A DNA stretch of 64,000 bases from CATQHW01 sp965215345 (GCA_965215345.1 CBDCDL010000002.1:3596001-3660000), one strand, 5' to 3'. Positions 43,809 to 52,382 are shown, counted from the stretch's first letter. Numbers and translations are program-made. Notes: a model not told the origin generated them from the letters alone.

Positions 43809-45571
43809 GACTGCGATGTTACGGCGTCGCAGAACACCATCTCCCAGCCGTGGAACACCACCGCCAGCCCCACGAACCGCACGCCCGGAAACTGGCGGAC
43901 CAGCCGCTCGTCCGCCAGGTAGCGCCGCAACTGCGCCGTCGCATCGCCGACCGCCGCCATCACGCCCGCTTGGTCCGCCGACTCGCTGCGCGCCAGGTAC
44001 TTCAGCTCGATCAAATAGCCCACCCGAAGGTGCGGAAAGCGCGCCAGCAGCGGCTCCAGGCTGATGTCCGCGTGTCCCTTGCCCAGCTCCGCCTCCGACC
44101 GGAACACGTAGAAGTCGGTCACGCTCAGATACGCGGCCAGGAACCCCTGTACCACCTTCTCGCCGGCGATGTAGTCGCGGATCCCCGTCTGCCGCGCGAT
44201 CGCCTCGCCCAGGAACTCCAGCGCCGGCCGCCACTCGCCCTGGTTGGCCATGCGCATCATCAACTGCTTGAACCGGAACATACCGACCCTGAACACCTCC
44301 ACGTCCCGGTAGGCGTCGCGCAAGTAGCCGTACATCAACTGCTTCACCGTCTGGTTCGGGATCGCCAAACGCGGCATGCCGTCCACCACGCCGCGGATGC
44401 TCAGCAGCCCGAAGTAGTGCAGCAGCGACAGGAAGTTCTCCTCGTCGGCAAGCTGCTTCAGCGGGAAGCTCGGCTGGATGCGCAGCACGTCCTTCTGCCC
44501 TTCGCCGATGATCTCCCGCAGCAGGTCGAAGTTGCCGTTGAGCTGGCGGCCCACCACCAGCAGGTGGCGCAGCTTGCCGTAGTCGATGCGCACGTTGGTG
44601 TCGATCAGGGAGTCCGGCACGCCTCGGTTGGGCATGGATTCGTCCAGGTAGTAGAGCACCATGTCGGTGTTGAAGAGGTCGGTGTCGGCTGCCTTGGCGA
44701 ACCGGTAGCCGTTGTACCACTCGCCCATCAGGGCCATGGCCTCATCCGCGTCCTGGTCGAGCACGCCGTGGCCGCGATAGATGTCGACCAGGCGCCGCAC
44801 CTCCGCCTCGGTGAAGCCGACCATCTCGTTGAAGTCGGGGTGCAGGCTGATGTTCTTGCCGATGTTGAAGCCCGAGGTCACGTCGTCCATGGTGATCGGC
44901 GACACGCCGGTGATGAACAGGCGGTCGATGCCGCCGCCGCTGCGCGCCGTGCCGGACTTCAGCGTGGCGAAGAAGTTGCGGTAGAAGCCGCCGCCGTGGG
45001 CGAACGAGTGGTACGCCTCGGCGCCGTGGTGCGCCAGCACGGAGTTGGCGAAGTTGTCGTACTCGTCGATCATCACATACAGCGGGATGTCGTGGTCGCC
45101 CGAGTAGCGGAACAGCCGCCCGAGCTTGCCGGTGATGGACGGCGGCGCCAGGATGCGCTGCAGCGCCGCTTCGGGAAACAGGTCGGGATGGCGCTCCAGA
45201 GTCCCTTCCAGCTCCGTGTGGCAGTGGATCTCGAACTCCCGCTCGAGCGTTTCCAGCTTGTCGTTGACCGCGGAGAAGTCGAAGCGCAGGGTGACGTAGC
45301 GGCTGCGTTCGTCCGTCGGGCTCCGCCCGATGTCGGTGCCGGCAAAGGTGGTCTCGAAGTCGTCGGCCCAGAAGCGGTCGTAGTAGTTCTCCAGCACCGA
45401 CGCCCACAGCGACTTGCCGAAGCGCCGTGGACGGATCAGGAACGCGTAGCGCTGGTCCTCCATTCTCCGCAGGAACCGCGTCTTGTCGACGTACAGCCAC
45501 CGCCTCAGGCGGATGCGCCTGAAGTCGGCCTCGCCGTAGGGAATGCGCGGGTAAGCGGGAGCCGTGTCCAT
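43739..45571 (-). CDS. AAA-ATPase-like protein with PDDEXK_9 nuclease domain
   Basis: A 610-residue protein. 'RIPYGEADFRRIRLRRWLYV' and 'DKTRFLRRMEDQRYAFLIRP' open the AAA-ATPase-like family, 'RPRRFGKSL' (48-56) is the degenerate Walker A and 'YVMIDEYDNFANSVL' the Walker B. The C-terminal nuclease core has Asp in 'GKGHADISLEP' and Glu-x-Lys in 'GYLIELKYL'. The natural end is near 'FHGWEMVFCDAV'; the last two dozen residues come from read-through into permease debris. The ATG at 45571 is preferred over reading from the upstream VapC frame, which is joined only by a frameshift. Often multicopy in spirochaetes and Bacteroidetes; function unproven. Confidence 0.82.
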   Translation of the reverse strand: MDTAPAYPRIPYGEADFRRIRLRRWLYVDKTRFLRRMEDQRYAFLIRPRRFGKSLWASVLENYYDRFWADDFETTFAGTDIGRSPTDERSRYVTLRFDFSAVNDKLETLEREFEIHCHTELEGTLERHPDLFPEAALQRILAPPSITGKLGRLFRYSGDHDIPLYVMIDEYDNFANSVLAHHGAEAYHSFAHGGGFYRNFFATLKSGTARSGGGIDRLFITGVSPITMDDVTSGFNIGKNISLHPDFNEMVGFTEAEVRRLVDIYRGHGVLDQDADEAMALMGEWYNGYRFAKAADTDLFNTDMVLYYLDESMPNRGVPDSLIDTNVRIDYGKLRHLLVVGRQLNGNFDLLREIIGEGQKDVLRIQPSFPLKQLADEENFLSLLHYFGLLSIRGVVDGMPRLAIPNQTVKQLMYGYLRDAYRDVEVFRVGMFRFKQLMMRMANQGEWRPALEFLGEAIARQTGIRDYIAGEKVVQGFLAAYLSVTDFYVFRSEAELGKGHADISLEPLLARFPHLRVGYLIELKYLARSESADQAGVMAAVGDATAQLRRYLADERLVRQFPGVRFVGLAVVFHGWEMVFCDAVTSQSDASQRSTAGRVGPSVNPSRRRG

Positions 45572-45623
45572 CGCCGACGTACCGATACCGTGCGTGACGC
45601 TATGACTTTCGCGCCGACCCTCG

Positions 45624-46009
45624 TCATGCTGTGTCGATGTCGGTGCGGGAGCAGTCCTCGCCCTGAACAGGAGCGGCTTCCTGTGGGTCTTGGCCAGAGC
45701 GTACGCGAAGCAGCCTCCGAAGTTCAGCGCTGCCGGATGGTTTCCCTTCCCGAAGCGTCGCCAAGCTCGACGCGCGGCGTCTGTCTGCACGCGGGTGACC
45801 GGCATCAACTCGATCTCCGCCCGTTCCAGAAGCGCATCGAGCTCGAGACCCGCCGCCGATCCACCCCTGCCCTCGACCGCCATGGCGGCTTCGAGCAGGG
45901 CGACTGCCGACATGCGGCGCGGCGAAGCCGACGCTATGGCGGTCTCGTAGCGTCCGGCGTCGGGCTCGGCCAGCAGGATTGCCGGGATCGCCGACGTGTC
46001 GATGATCAC
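45624..46009 (-). pseudogene. VapC-type PIN toxin with terminal frameshift
   Basis: From a GTG at 46009 the frame gives 'MIIDTSAIPAILLAEPDAGR' with the PIN Asp4, then 'RMSAVALLEAAMAVEG' and 'NFGGCFAYALAKTHRKPLLF'. The conserved ending 'GEDCSRTDID' lies in the next frame, reaching TGA at 45624. Loss of one base near 45662 shifts the frame and removes the natural stop, so reading continues into the ATPase gene downstream. The catalytic Asp of the C-terminal strand is lost in the shifted frame, so the toxin is likely inactive. Confidence 0.75.
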
Positions 46010-46115
46010 TTCGGCAGGCCACGCTCGTCGTCGCCCCGGTCATGGTCTCGCCGGTCACACGGGCGAGCTCGCCTGCGAGCCGGCAGGTCTCCTCGTTCTT
46101 GATGTTGAGGCTCAT
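46006..46115 (-). pseudogene. VapB-type antitoxin with internal deletion
   Basis: The start 'MSLNIKNEETCRLAGELA' followed by 'RVTGETMT' is the canonical VapB (PSK-type) N-terminus. Within ten codons the frame jumps, and the normal ending 'DDERGLPK' with stop overlapping the VapC start appears in another phase. Roughly 40 residues are missing. The VapB stop and VapC start still overlap, showing the ancestral operon. The pair is a relic. Confidence 0.7.
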
Positions 46116-46220
46116 CGCACGGCCCCTCCCGCGAGGTAGAAGATGTCATTCCAGTCTACCCGCCCGTCGTGACTTGGACGGTCGCCCACGTGATGGACAC
46201 GCACTTCTTCATCGGTTTGG

Positions 46221-47783
46221 TCAGCGCAACTCGAATGCGAACAGGGTGGCGCAGCGCAGCCGGAAACGGATCGTCAGGGGCTGCGCCGGATCACGCGCGA
46301 TCTCGGCGCGGCCGTTCCAGCGGATCGCGTGGTCGAGGGAGTCGCCAAGTACCGGGTCGGCGTCCGCGAAGCTGTGACCGGGAAGGGGCTGGCGGTCGCG
46401 ACCGGCCAGCTCGACGAGCACGTGGCCGGCGGCCTTGACGCGGGCGTTGAGCCGCAGCGTCGAGCCCTCGGCGATGAGCGGCAGCGTGGCGAAGGCGCCT
46501 TCGTCGTCCGTCTGGATGCCGCCCAGCCGCTCGCGCGGCCAGATCGCCAGCGCGTTCGTGCGCCAAAACGAATGGCGGTTGCGCGGGTACTTGTGCGGCT
46601 GCGGGTAGCCGCCGTAGGGAAGGGCGACCCGGTCCCCGCCGAGCGGTATCAAGTCGGTGCCGCCGAACACGCAGCCGGCGTCCCACGGCTCCGGGCCGGC
46701 GTCGAGGACGGAGCCGCCGGGGACCTCGTTCCAGACGATGCCGTCGGGGCTTGCGTACAGCAGCAGCTCCGAGGTGTCGTCGTGATGGTGGTAGAGGGCC
46801 GGGAACATCAGGTGCTGGTCCACCGTGCCCGGATAGATCGTCTTGGAGTTGGTGTACCAGTCGTCGGACGGCCGCCGCTCGCTGGTCGGCCAGACCAGCA
46901 TCTCCGGCCCCGGCCAGCGGCGGAAGTCGTCGGTCTCCGCCCGTCCGATGCAGCGCCGGCCGTAGAACCAGTTGCAGCGCGCGTACCAGACGTACCGCTC
47001 CAGCCGCTCGTCGTAGTAGACGACGTTGGTGGTATCGCTGTAGTGGATGACCAGCGGGCCCGGCAGCGCCGTCCAGGCGATGCCGTCCGGAGAGACGGCG
47101 CCCCACATGCCGGAGACGTGACTCAGGTCGTTTCCCAGTGGAAAGAAGGACTCGGGCCGCTCGCACATGAAGCGCTCGGCCACCGCGCGCCGCTCCTGCT
47201 CGGTGCCAGGAATCCCGCCCCGGAAGAACATCTTGAACCGCTCCGCGTCGAATGCCGAGGGGTCCAGGAAGATCTCGGAGCGTTCCAGACCCGCGATCCC
47301 CGGCGCCGCGCTGAAGTCGAAGGTGCATGGAGTGCCGTCACGCCATGCATGCCCATCGGTCGATTCGGCGTAGTGGATCGGCCGTGTCGCCTCGTTCCCG
47401 CCGGTCGAGTACCAAGTGCGGTACAGCCCGTCCGCATGGATAATCCGTCCGCCGGGCGCAGCGCCCTGCGGCAGCGGACCGCTCTTGCGTGCCGGCTCCC
47501 GCGTCAGGCGGATGCCGTGCGGGGTGTCCTGCGGCATGAACCGCGCGGTGAAGAGGCGGTCGGCGCGGTCCGCATCTTTCCACAGCCGCAGCTTCATCGG
47601 CGTGCCGTCGGGCTCGGCCCAATACGGTCCGATCAGCCCCACCTCGCCCGGCAGCACGTAGCGCCAGTCCAGAAACAGGTGCGGTCCAGCCGCCAACCGC
47701 AACGCGCAGTCTTCGTCCCATGGGGTTCCTGCGCGTCGCGCTGCCGCCCTGGCCTTCGTTCCGAGCGTGATCTCCCGGCTCAT
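46221..47783 (-). CDS. GH32/GH43-like five-bladed propeller protein
   Basis: A 520-residue protein. The ATG at 47783 opens 'SREITLGTKARAAARRAG'. Propeller repeats include 'GLYRTWYSTGGNEATRPIHY', 'SEIFLDPSAFDAERFKMFFR', 'GAVSPDGIAWTALPGPLVIH', 'VVYYDERLERYVWYARC' and 'YASPDGIVWNEVPGG'. The last 90 residues form a beta-sandwich typical of the family. No signal peptide is seen. It is a single gene between relics and shares architecture with the C-terminal half of the protein at 34795-37539, suggesting related substrates. Catalytic acids were not fixed. Confidence 0.72.
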   Translation of the reverse strand: MSREITLGTKARAAARRAGTPWDEDCALRLAAGPHLFLDWRYVLPGEVGLIGPYWAEPDGTPMKLRLWKDADRADRLFTARFMPQDTPHGIRLTREPARKSGPLPQGAAPGGRIIHADGLYRTWYSTGGNEATRPIHYAESTDGHAWRDGTPCTFDFSAAPGIAGLERSEIFLDPSAFDAERFKMFFRGGIPGTEQERRAVAERFMCERPESFFPLGNDLSHVSGMWGAVSPDGIAWTALPGPLVIHYSDTTNVVYYDERLERYVWYARCNWFYGRRCIGRAETDDFRRWPGPEMLVWPTSERRPSDDWYTNSKTIYPGTVDQHLMFPALYHHHDDTSELLLYASPDGIVWNEVPGGSVLDAGPEPWDAGCVFGGTDLIPLGGDRVALPYGGYPQPHKYPRNRHSFWRTNALAIWPRERLGGIQTDDEGAFATLPLIAEGSTLRLNARVKAAGHVLVELAGRDRQPLPGHSFADADPVLGDSLDHAIRWNGRAEIARDPAQPLTIRFRLRCATLFAFELR

Positions 47784-48110
47784 GGTCGCCCCCGTCCGCG
47801 CGATGCGATCAGCTTGGCGGAGTTGCCCTCGCGCCGCAACCGGCCGACCTGGGCGACCCGGCCAACCGGGACAGGACCGGACAGGACCACCTGGCCGCAC
47901 CTGGGCTGTCGCGTGCACTGGGGCGCCACGATCGCGACGGCGGCGACTCCGATGGACTGCGCCCGCTGCCACCCATCACCCCACGGGCGGCAACATCCTG
48001 GCTTCGCTGGACAACTTTCTGGCAGAGACGGTCGAGGGCCCGCGCGCCGTTCGACTCGCACTCGCCGCCCCCCGGGCATGGCGGTGCAGGCGGTGGACGG
48101 TTTGGCGAGC
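47784..48110. other. Intergenic region with short tandem repeat
   Basis: About 330 bases upstream of the propeller gene. It contains two adjacent ggacaggacc units near 47870 and no supported gene. A very long plus-strand open frame crossing it is antisense shadow of the propeller gene. Confidence 0.5.
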
Positions 48111-48228
48111 CCTGCAAGCTGCGCACCGGCGTCGAGCTCCCGACGGTCGGCCGGCCGGCGACCGCGCCGAGCTGAGTGCCGCCTGCTGTTCCGCTTCAAC
48201 CTTCGTCGAAGGCATGATCGAGGGCTGA
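48111..48228 (+). pseudogene. Decayed third copy of the GH67-N-like gene 3' end
   Basis: Three blocks align in order with copy 2 (41177-43567): 'cctgcaagctgcgcacc' and 'ggccggccggcgaccgcgcc' correspond to about 42990-43049, 'cgcctgctgttccgcttcaac' to about 43483-43503, and the final block to the last 38 bases including the TGA. Sequence between the blocks has been deleted. No function is possible. Its presence shows the paralogue family was once larger, or that a tandem copy collapsed here. Confidence 0.72.
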
Positions 48229-48278
48229 CAGGTCAACTTGGCCGTCCCGTCCGGGAGCCTCCAATCACCATGACGGTC

Positions 48279-48522
48279 CTAACCGATGAGCCGGATGCCG
48301 AGATGGATTCGAGCGCAATCCTCGATCTGAAGCATCCTCGCCATGCTGCGGACGAGCCCCCGTTCGACCGGGTAGTTCGTGGGCTTTCCGTGTGGGCCCT
48401 TGGGTAGCTTGCGGTACGTCTTCGAGTTGTAGGTCACCCATACGTGGTGGAGCTTGGGCGAACGAAACGTGCCCGGGGGCGCACTCGTCCAGCATCTCGT
48501 AAATGGAGTTGATCTTGATCAA
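48279..48522 (-). pseudogene. HicA-like toxin split by a frameshift
   Basis: A TTG start at 48522 gives 'IKINSIYEMLDECAPGHVSF'. The continuation 'LHHVWVTYNSKTYRKLPKGP' and 'VERGLVRSMARMLQIEDCAR' lies in another frame and ends with TAG at 48279. Joined, they make about 80 residues with the H-x-x-W/F strand and 'LPKGPHG' turn expected of small HicA-like proteins. A one-base lesion near 48452 explains the break. It starts four bases after the stop of a HicB-like gene. Family assignment is by pattern only. Confidence 0.55.
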
Positions 48523-48526
48523 ATGA

Positions 48527-49051
48527 TCAGGCTGCCAACAGGTTCGCTTCTGGCGGAACCGGGATCGCCATGAGGGGTTTGTGGTCCTGCGTCTCCCTTA
48601 CATCCTCAACGACCGCGAAGTCCGACCAGTCCGAAGCGTCGTACTTCCGCAGATCCGGCGCCCCCTCTTCCTGCCCCGACCTCACCCTGTCGAGGGCCTT
48701 CTTCCACGATGCCACAGTGACCTGGTCCGTTGTCTGCATGAAGTCTTCGATGTGAGCTCGGTACTCCGCCACGTTCCTGCTGGACACCATGACGTCTTCC
48801 AGGATCTTCGAGATGTCCGAGCGAATGTTGTCGTTGGCCGCAGTGAGGCTGGCGCCCTCGGCGAACAGGGACCCGGGGTAGACCCCGTCGATCGTGCAGG
48901 AGTCGGTCTTGGGGTCGATGGTAGCCAGTAGCCGGCCCATCATCACAACGCAGACCTTGAAGTCCTTTCCCCGCACCTCCTCGAAGTGCGTGAACAGCAA
49001 CGGCCACTCCTGTCCCGGAGGGTCCCACTCGGCGCGGCCCGCGGTCGTCAT
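48527..49051 (-). CDS. HicB-like antitoxin candidate
   Basis: A 174-residue protein. The core 'SCTIDGVYPGSLFAEGASLT' plus 'AANDNIRSDISKILEDV' resembles the HicB partial RNase-H fold, where a strand-turn ending in 'G-x-T/S' leads into a helix. N- and C-terminal extensions are unlike classical HicB, and no ribbon-helix-helix or helix-turn-helix domain is evident. The ATG at 49051 follows AGAGGGG. It is immediately upstream of the frameshifted HicA-like gene, which supports a toxin-antitoxin origin. If the toxin is dead, this gene may be free to drift. Confidence 0.55.
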   Translation of the reverse strand: MTTAGRAEWDPPGQEWPLLFTHFEEVRGKDFKVCVVMMGRLLATIDPKTDSCTIDGVYPGSLFAEGASLTAANDNIRSDISKILEDVMVSSRNVAEYRAHIEDFMQTTDQVTVASWKKALDRVRSGQEEGAPDLRKYDASDWSDFAVVEDVRETQDHKPLMAIPVPPEANLLAA

Positions 49052-49303
49052 CGGTTACCCCTCTTCCGGTAGCAAAGCACAGGAGGTGTAGTGCTACCGA
49101 GTCTACCAGAGTGGTATTGACCACGTGGGAACATGTCAAGCTCGTACAGCACGAACCCGTCGCCGCCGCGCTTGATCTGGCGTGGCTTCCCGGCGGCGAC
49201 GAACCCTCTGGAGTCGCCTCGATCTTTGACACCTTGGCGACGCGGTGGCAGCATCGGGCATCCCATCCCCTCGCCGTATCGGCGACCCTCTGAAGGAGAA
49301 CTC

Positions 49304-50518
49304 GTGAAGCGCATTCTGTCCATGATTCCGTTACTGTTGCTGGCCGGTCCGTTCGCGACCGCCCAGGATCGGCCCGACAAGCTGGTCTACCTGACGCCCG
49401 CATGGGGCGCCCCGTCCGACGAGGTCGTCGCTCTCTTCGAGGAGCGGTCCGGCATCGACCTGGAAGTCGCCACGGTGGACATCAACACCTCCCGCGACCG
49501 CGTGCTGACCGCGACGGCGGGCAGGACCAACCCGGCCGACGTGATCTTCGTGAGCGCGGACACCTTCGCCGCGTTTCAGAGCGCGGGAGCCATCCGTGCC
49601 CTGGACGACCTGGCCCCCGGCGACATGCTCGGCGGCCTTGCCGGCGTCGACCAGTTCGTGCTGGACGGCGTCCTGTGGGCCGTGCCCCTCTACCAGCAGA
49701 TGGTGATGATCGACTACGACACCACCTCGCTCGACGCGATCGGCCTGACCGCCGCCGACATCGCGACATGGGACGACTTCGAGGCGGCGATGCTGGCCAT
49801 GAAGGAGCAGGGGCTGTACGAGTACCCCTACGCCGCCGGCATCCGCCCCTGGACCTGGTACCTGATCGCGCTGTCCTCGGGCTCCGAGCTGTTCGACGCC
49901 GACAACAATCCCGTGTTCGACGACCCGTCCGATCCCGGCCATGCCGCGTTCGTGCGCGTGATCGAGTGGTTCGAGAAGGGCCTGATCTCCCCTGAGCGGC
50001 TGAGCTCGGCCAACCCCCATCCCAGCTTCTGGGCCGGGCAGGCCGCATTCCACCAGGCGTGGCAGGGCGCGTTGGGGATCGCCAACGACGCCGAACGCTC
50101 CGAGGTCGCGCCGAATGCCGACTACCTGTTGTTGCCTGAAGAGCATCACACGTGGCTGCTGCCGGCGGGACTCACCGTGAGCGCGTTCACGGACTATCCG
50201 GAGGCTGCGATGGAGCTGATCGAGTTCTTCGCGGGCCAGGAGATGCAGCGCTTCCTGTTCGATGCCAACGGCCTGTTTCCGGCGAGCACGGCGGTGTTCC
50301 AGGAGCTGGGCGATGCCGACGCCATCGACGGCTTCGCGGCGATGAACGAGCAGGCCAAGTACATCGTCACGATCCCGTACGACCAGCCGTGGTACATCGA
50401 GTTCGAGAAGGAGGCCGAGCAGCTCATGCTGCGCGCCGCACGCGGCGAACAGGCACCCGGGGACGCCCTGGTCGAGCTGGCAGAGTTCGCGCGCGAGCTC
50501 AAGGCGGACTACGAATAG
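49304..50518 (+). CDS. Sugar ABC transporter substrate-binding protein
   Basis: A 404-residue receptor starting with GTG, six bases after AAGGAG. The signal peptide is 'MKRILSMIPLLLLAGPFATA'. The mature domain has 'VVALFEERSGIDLEVATVDI', 'VIFVSADTFAAFQSAGAIRA', 'WAVPLYQQMVMIDYDTTSLD' and 'YPEAAMELIEFFAGQEMQRF', the family-1 extracellular binding-protein pattern. A longer frame upstream is not coding. Two permease genes and namZ follow in the same direction, so muropeptide or amino-sugar uptake is a reasonable hypothesis. Confidence 0.87.
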   Translation: MKRILSMIPLLLLAGPFATAQDRPDKLVYLTPAWGAPSDEVVALFEERSGIDLEVATVDINTSRDRVLTATAGRTNPADVIFVSADTFAAFQSAGAIRALDDLAPGDMLGGLAGVDQFVLDGVLWAVPLYQQMVMIDYDTTSLDAIGLTAADIATWDDFEAAMLAMKEQGLYEYPYAAGIRPWTWYLIALSSGSELFDADNNPVFDDPSDPGHAAFVRVIEWFEKGLISPERLSSANPHPSFWAGQAAFHQAWQGALGIANDAERSEVAPNADYLLLPEEHHTWLLPAGLTVSAFTDYPEAAMELIEFFAGQEMQRFLFDANGLFPASTAVFQELGDADAIDGFAAMNEQAKYIVTIPYDQPWYIEFEKEAEQLMLRAARGEQAPGDALVELAEFARELKADYE

Positions 50519-50616
50519 CGGACTCAGGCGATGTCGCCCGCGCGACGCGCGGGCGGCCGCGGGCCGGGCTTCAGGCGCTTGGAGCCCGGCTCTCCCGTGC
50601 CCTCGACCGGCCGCGG

Positions 50617-51471
50617 GTGCTGGCCGGCGCGGTGCTGGTGCCGACGCTGACCCTGGTGGTCGTGTTCGGCCATGTCCCCGCGCTCTCCTCCCTGCGGCTG
50701 GCCTTCACGCGCTACAACATCAAGCAGCCGGCCCGGCGCGGCTTCGGCGGGCTGGACAACTTCATCCACGTCCTCACCGACGACGCCTTTCACGCCGCGC
50801 TGGCGCGTGTGGCGTACTTCATGGCCGCCGCCATCGCGGCCGTGCTCGTGATCGGGCTGGTTTTCGCACTGGTGCTCAACCGCGACTTCCGCGGGCGCGC
50901 GCTGCTGCGGACGGTGATCATCGTCCCGTGGGCGATCCCGCCGGTGGTGTCCGGGCACGCGTGGCGCTGGATCTTCAACGGCGAATACGGCGCGCTGAAC
51001 GGACTGCTGTGGCAGCTCGGCATCATCGGCGAGTACCGGTTCTGGCTGACCGAGCCGCTCACTGCGCTGAGCGCCGCGGTGCTGGTGTTCGTGTGGCGTT
51101 TCGTGCCGTTCGTGGCCGTATTGTTCCTGGGAGCGCTGCAGACCATTCCCGCCGAGCTGCATGAGAGCGCCGCCGTCGACGGCGCCGGACCGCTGCGCCG
51201 CTTCCGGCACGTCACCGTGCCGTTCGTGACCACCATCGCCGCGATCGCCCTGGTCCTCACCGGCATCACCGCATTCAACGTGTTCGACGAGATATACGCG
51301 CTCACCGGCGCGCAGGAGATCACGCGCACGCCGATGATCTACAACTACGAGACGACGTTCGTGCGGGGCCGCTTCGGGCGGGGTGCGGCGATGGCGTATC
51401 TCACCGGCCTGATCCTGTTCGCGATGTCCATCGTCTACATGCGGCTGGCGCTGCGCGAGCGGGACGTGTAG
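50617..51471 (+). CDS. Sugar ABC transporter permease, UgpA-type (start unclear)
   Basis: At least 284 residues from the GTG at 50617: 'VLAGAVLVPTLTLVVVFGHV' is the first helix and 'ESAAVDGAGPLRRFRHVTVP' the EAA loop. The usual 20-30 residue basic N-terminus is in this frame ('ARLSRALDRPRVLAG') but has no in-frame ATG, GTG or TTG before it. An ATG at 50531 lies in a different frame. Either translation begins at 50617 or a frameshift separates 50531 from the rest. The gene is spaced eight bases from the next permease. Confidence 0.78.
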   Translation: MLAGAVLVPTLTLVVVFGHVPALSSLRLAFTRYNIKQPARRGFGGLDNFIHVLTDDAFHAALARVAYFMAAAIAAVLVIGLVFALVLNRDFRGRALLRTVIIVPWAIPPVVSGHAWRWIFNGEYGALNGLLWQLGIIGEYRFWLTEPLTALSAAVLVFVWRFVPFVAVLFLGALQTIPAELHESAAVDGAGPLRRFRHVTVPFVTTIAAIALVLTGITAFNVFDEIYALTGAQEITRTPMIYNYETTFVRGRFGRGAAMAYLTGLILFAMSIVYMRLALRERDV

Positions 51472-51479
51472 GGACTGCC

Positions 51480-52382
51480 GTGGCCGCCTCTTCGCTGTCG
51501 ATCGCCGGCTCCCCGCCGGTCCGCCGCGTGCTGTCGCGCTGCCTGCTCTGGGCGCTGGTGGCGCTGATGGCGGCCTGGAGCCTGGGACCGATCGTCTGGA
51601 TCTTCATCTCCTCCATCTCGGTACGGGCGGAGCTGTACTCCGTGCCGCCGCACTGGATCCCGCATGAGCCGACCCTGGCGCCGTACCGGACGGTGCTCTT
51701 CGAGGGCGAGGGGTTCCGCGGCGCCGCCGGGCAGGCGGCGGCCGAGCTCATCCGCGCCGGGTTGGTCAACTCGCTGATCATCAGCACGTCGACGACGCTG
51801 CTGGTGATGGCGCTGGCGCCGCTGCTGGGCTACGTCTTCGGACGCATCGAGTTCCCCGGCCGCCGCGCCCTGTTCTACTTCGTGCTGGCGCTGATCGCGC
51901 TGCCGGGGTGGCCGATCATCATCGGCCTGTTTCCGATGATGTCGTCGCTGCGGCTTCTCGATACCCGGCTCGGGCTCGTCATCCTGCTGTTCACCTACCG
52001 GATCCCGTTCGAGATGTGGTTCATGACCGGCTACTTCCGGGCCGTGCCGGCGGAGATCGAGGACGCGGCCCGTGTCGACGGCTGCACGCGCCTGCAGGCG
52101 CTGTATCGGGTCACCATCCACATGGTCAGGCCCGGCATCGTCGCGGTCTCCATCATCTCGTTCCTGCACTCCTGGAACTTCTTCCTGGTGCCGCTGATCA
52201 TGGCGTACACGCTGCGCTCCAAGCCGCTCACCGTCACGATCACGGAGTTCGTCGGCCAGTACTACGTGCACTGGGACCTGATGTCGTCGGCCACCATCCT
52301 GGCCATCGTGCCGCCGGTGGTGATGGTCATCCTGTTCCAGCGCCACATCGTCCGTGGGCTGTCCGCGGGAGCCATCCGGTGA
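51480..52382 (+). CDS. Sugar ABC transporter permease, UgpE-type
   Basis: A 300-residue permease starting with GTG. Six hydrophobic helices are seen, with the EAA loop 'EDAARVDGCTRLQALYRVTI' and the typical tail 'RHIVRGLSAGAIR'. A periplasmic insertion after 'YRTVLFEGEGFRGAAG' is longer than average. It overlaps the namZ start by four bases (GTGA), so the muramidase-like gene is translationally coupled to the importer. Confidence 0.87.
   Translation: MAASSLSIAGSPPVRRVLSRCLLWALVALMAAWSLGPIVWIFISSISVRAELYSVPPHWIPHEPTLAPYRTVLFEGEGFRGAAGQAAAELIRAGLVNSLIISTSTTLLVMALAPLLGYVFGRIEFPGRRALFYFVLALIALPGWPIIIGLFPMMSSLRLLDTRLGLVILLFTYRIPFEMWFMTGYFRAVPAEIEDAARVDGCTRLQALYRVTIHMVRPGIVAVSIISFLHSWNFFLVPLIMAYTLRSKPLTVTITEFVGQYYVHWDLMSSATILAIVPPVVMVILFQRHIVRGLSAGAIR

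Noticed and set aside
43739..46009. 756-residue PIN-ATPase fusion protein
   Set aside because: The VapC ending is intact in another frame, so the fusion is a by-product of a one-base frameshift, not a designed architecture.
43850..46102. Plus-strand open frame of 750 codons
   Set aside because: Antisense of the ATPase/nuclease gene and VapC relic; His/Val/Gln-rich shadow composition.
46329..48407. Plus-strand open frame of 692 codons
   Set aside because: Antisense of the propeller gene. Only its last part overlaps a real relic, the GH67-N-like 3' end.
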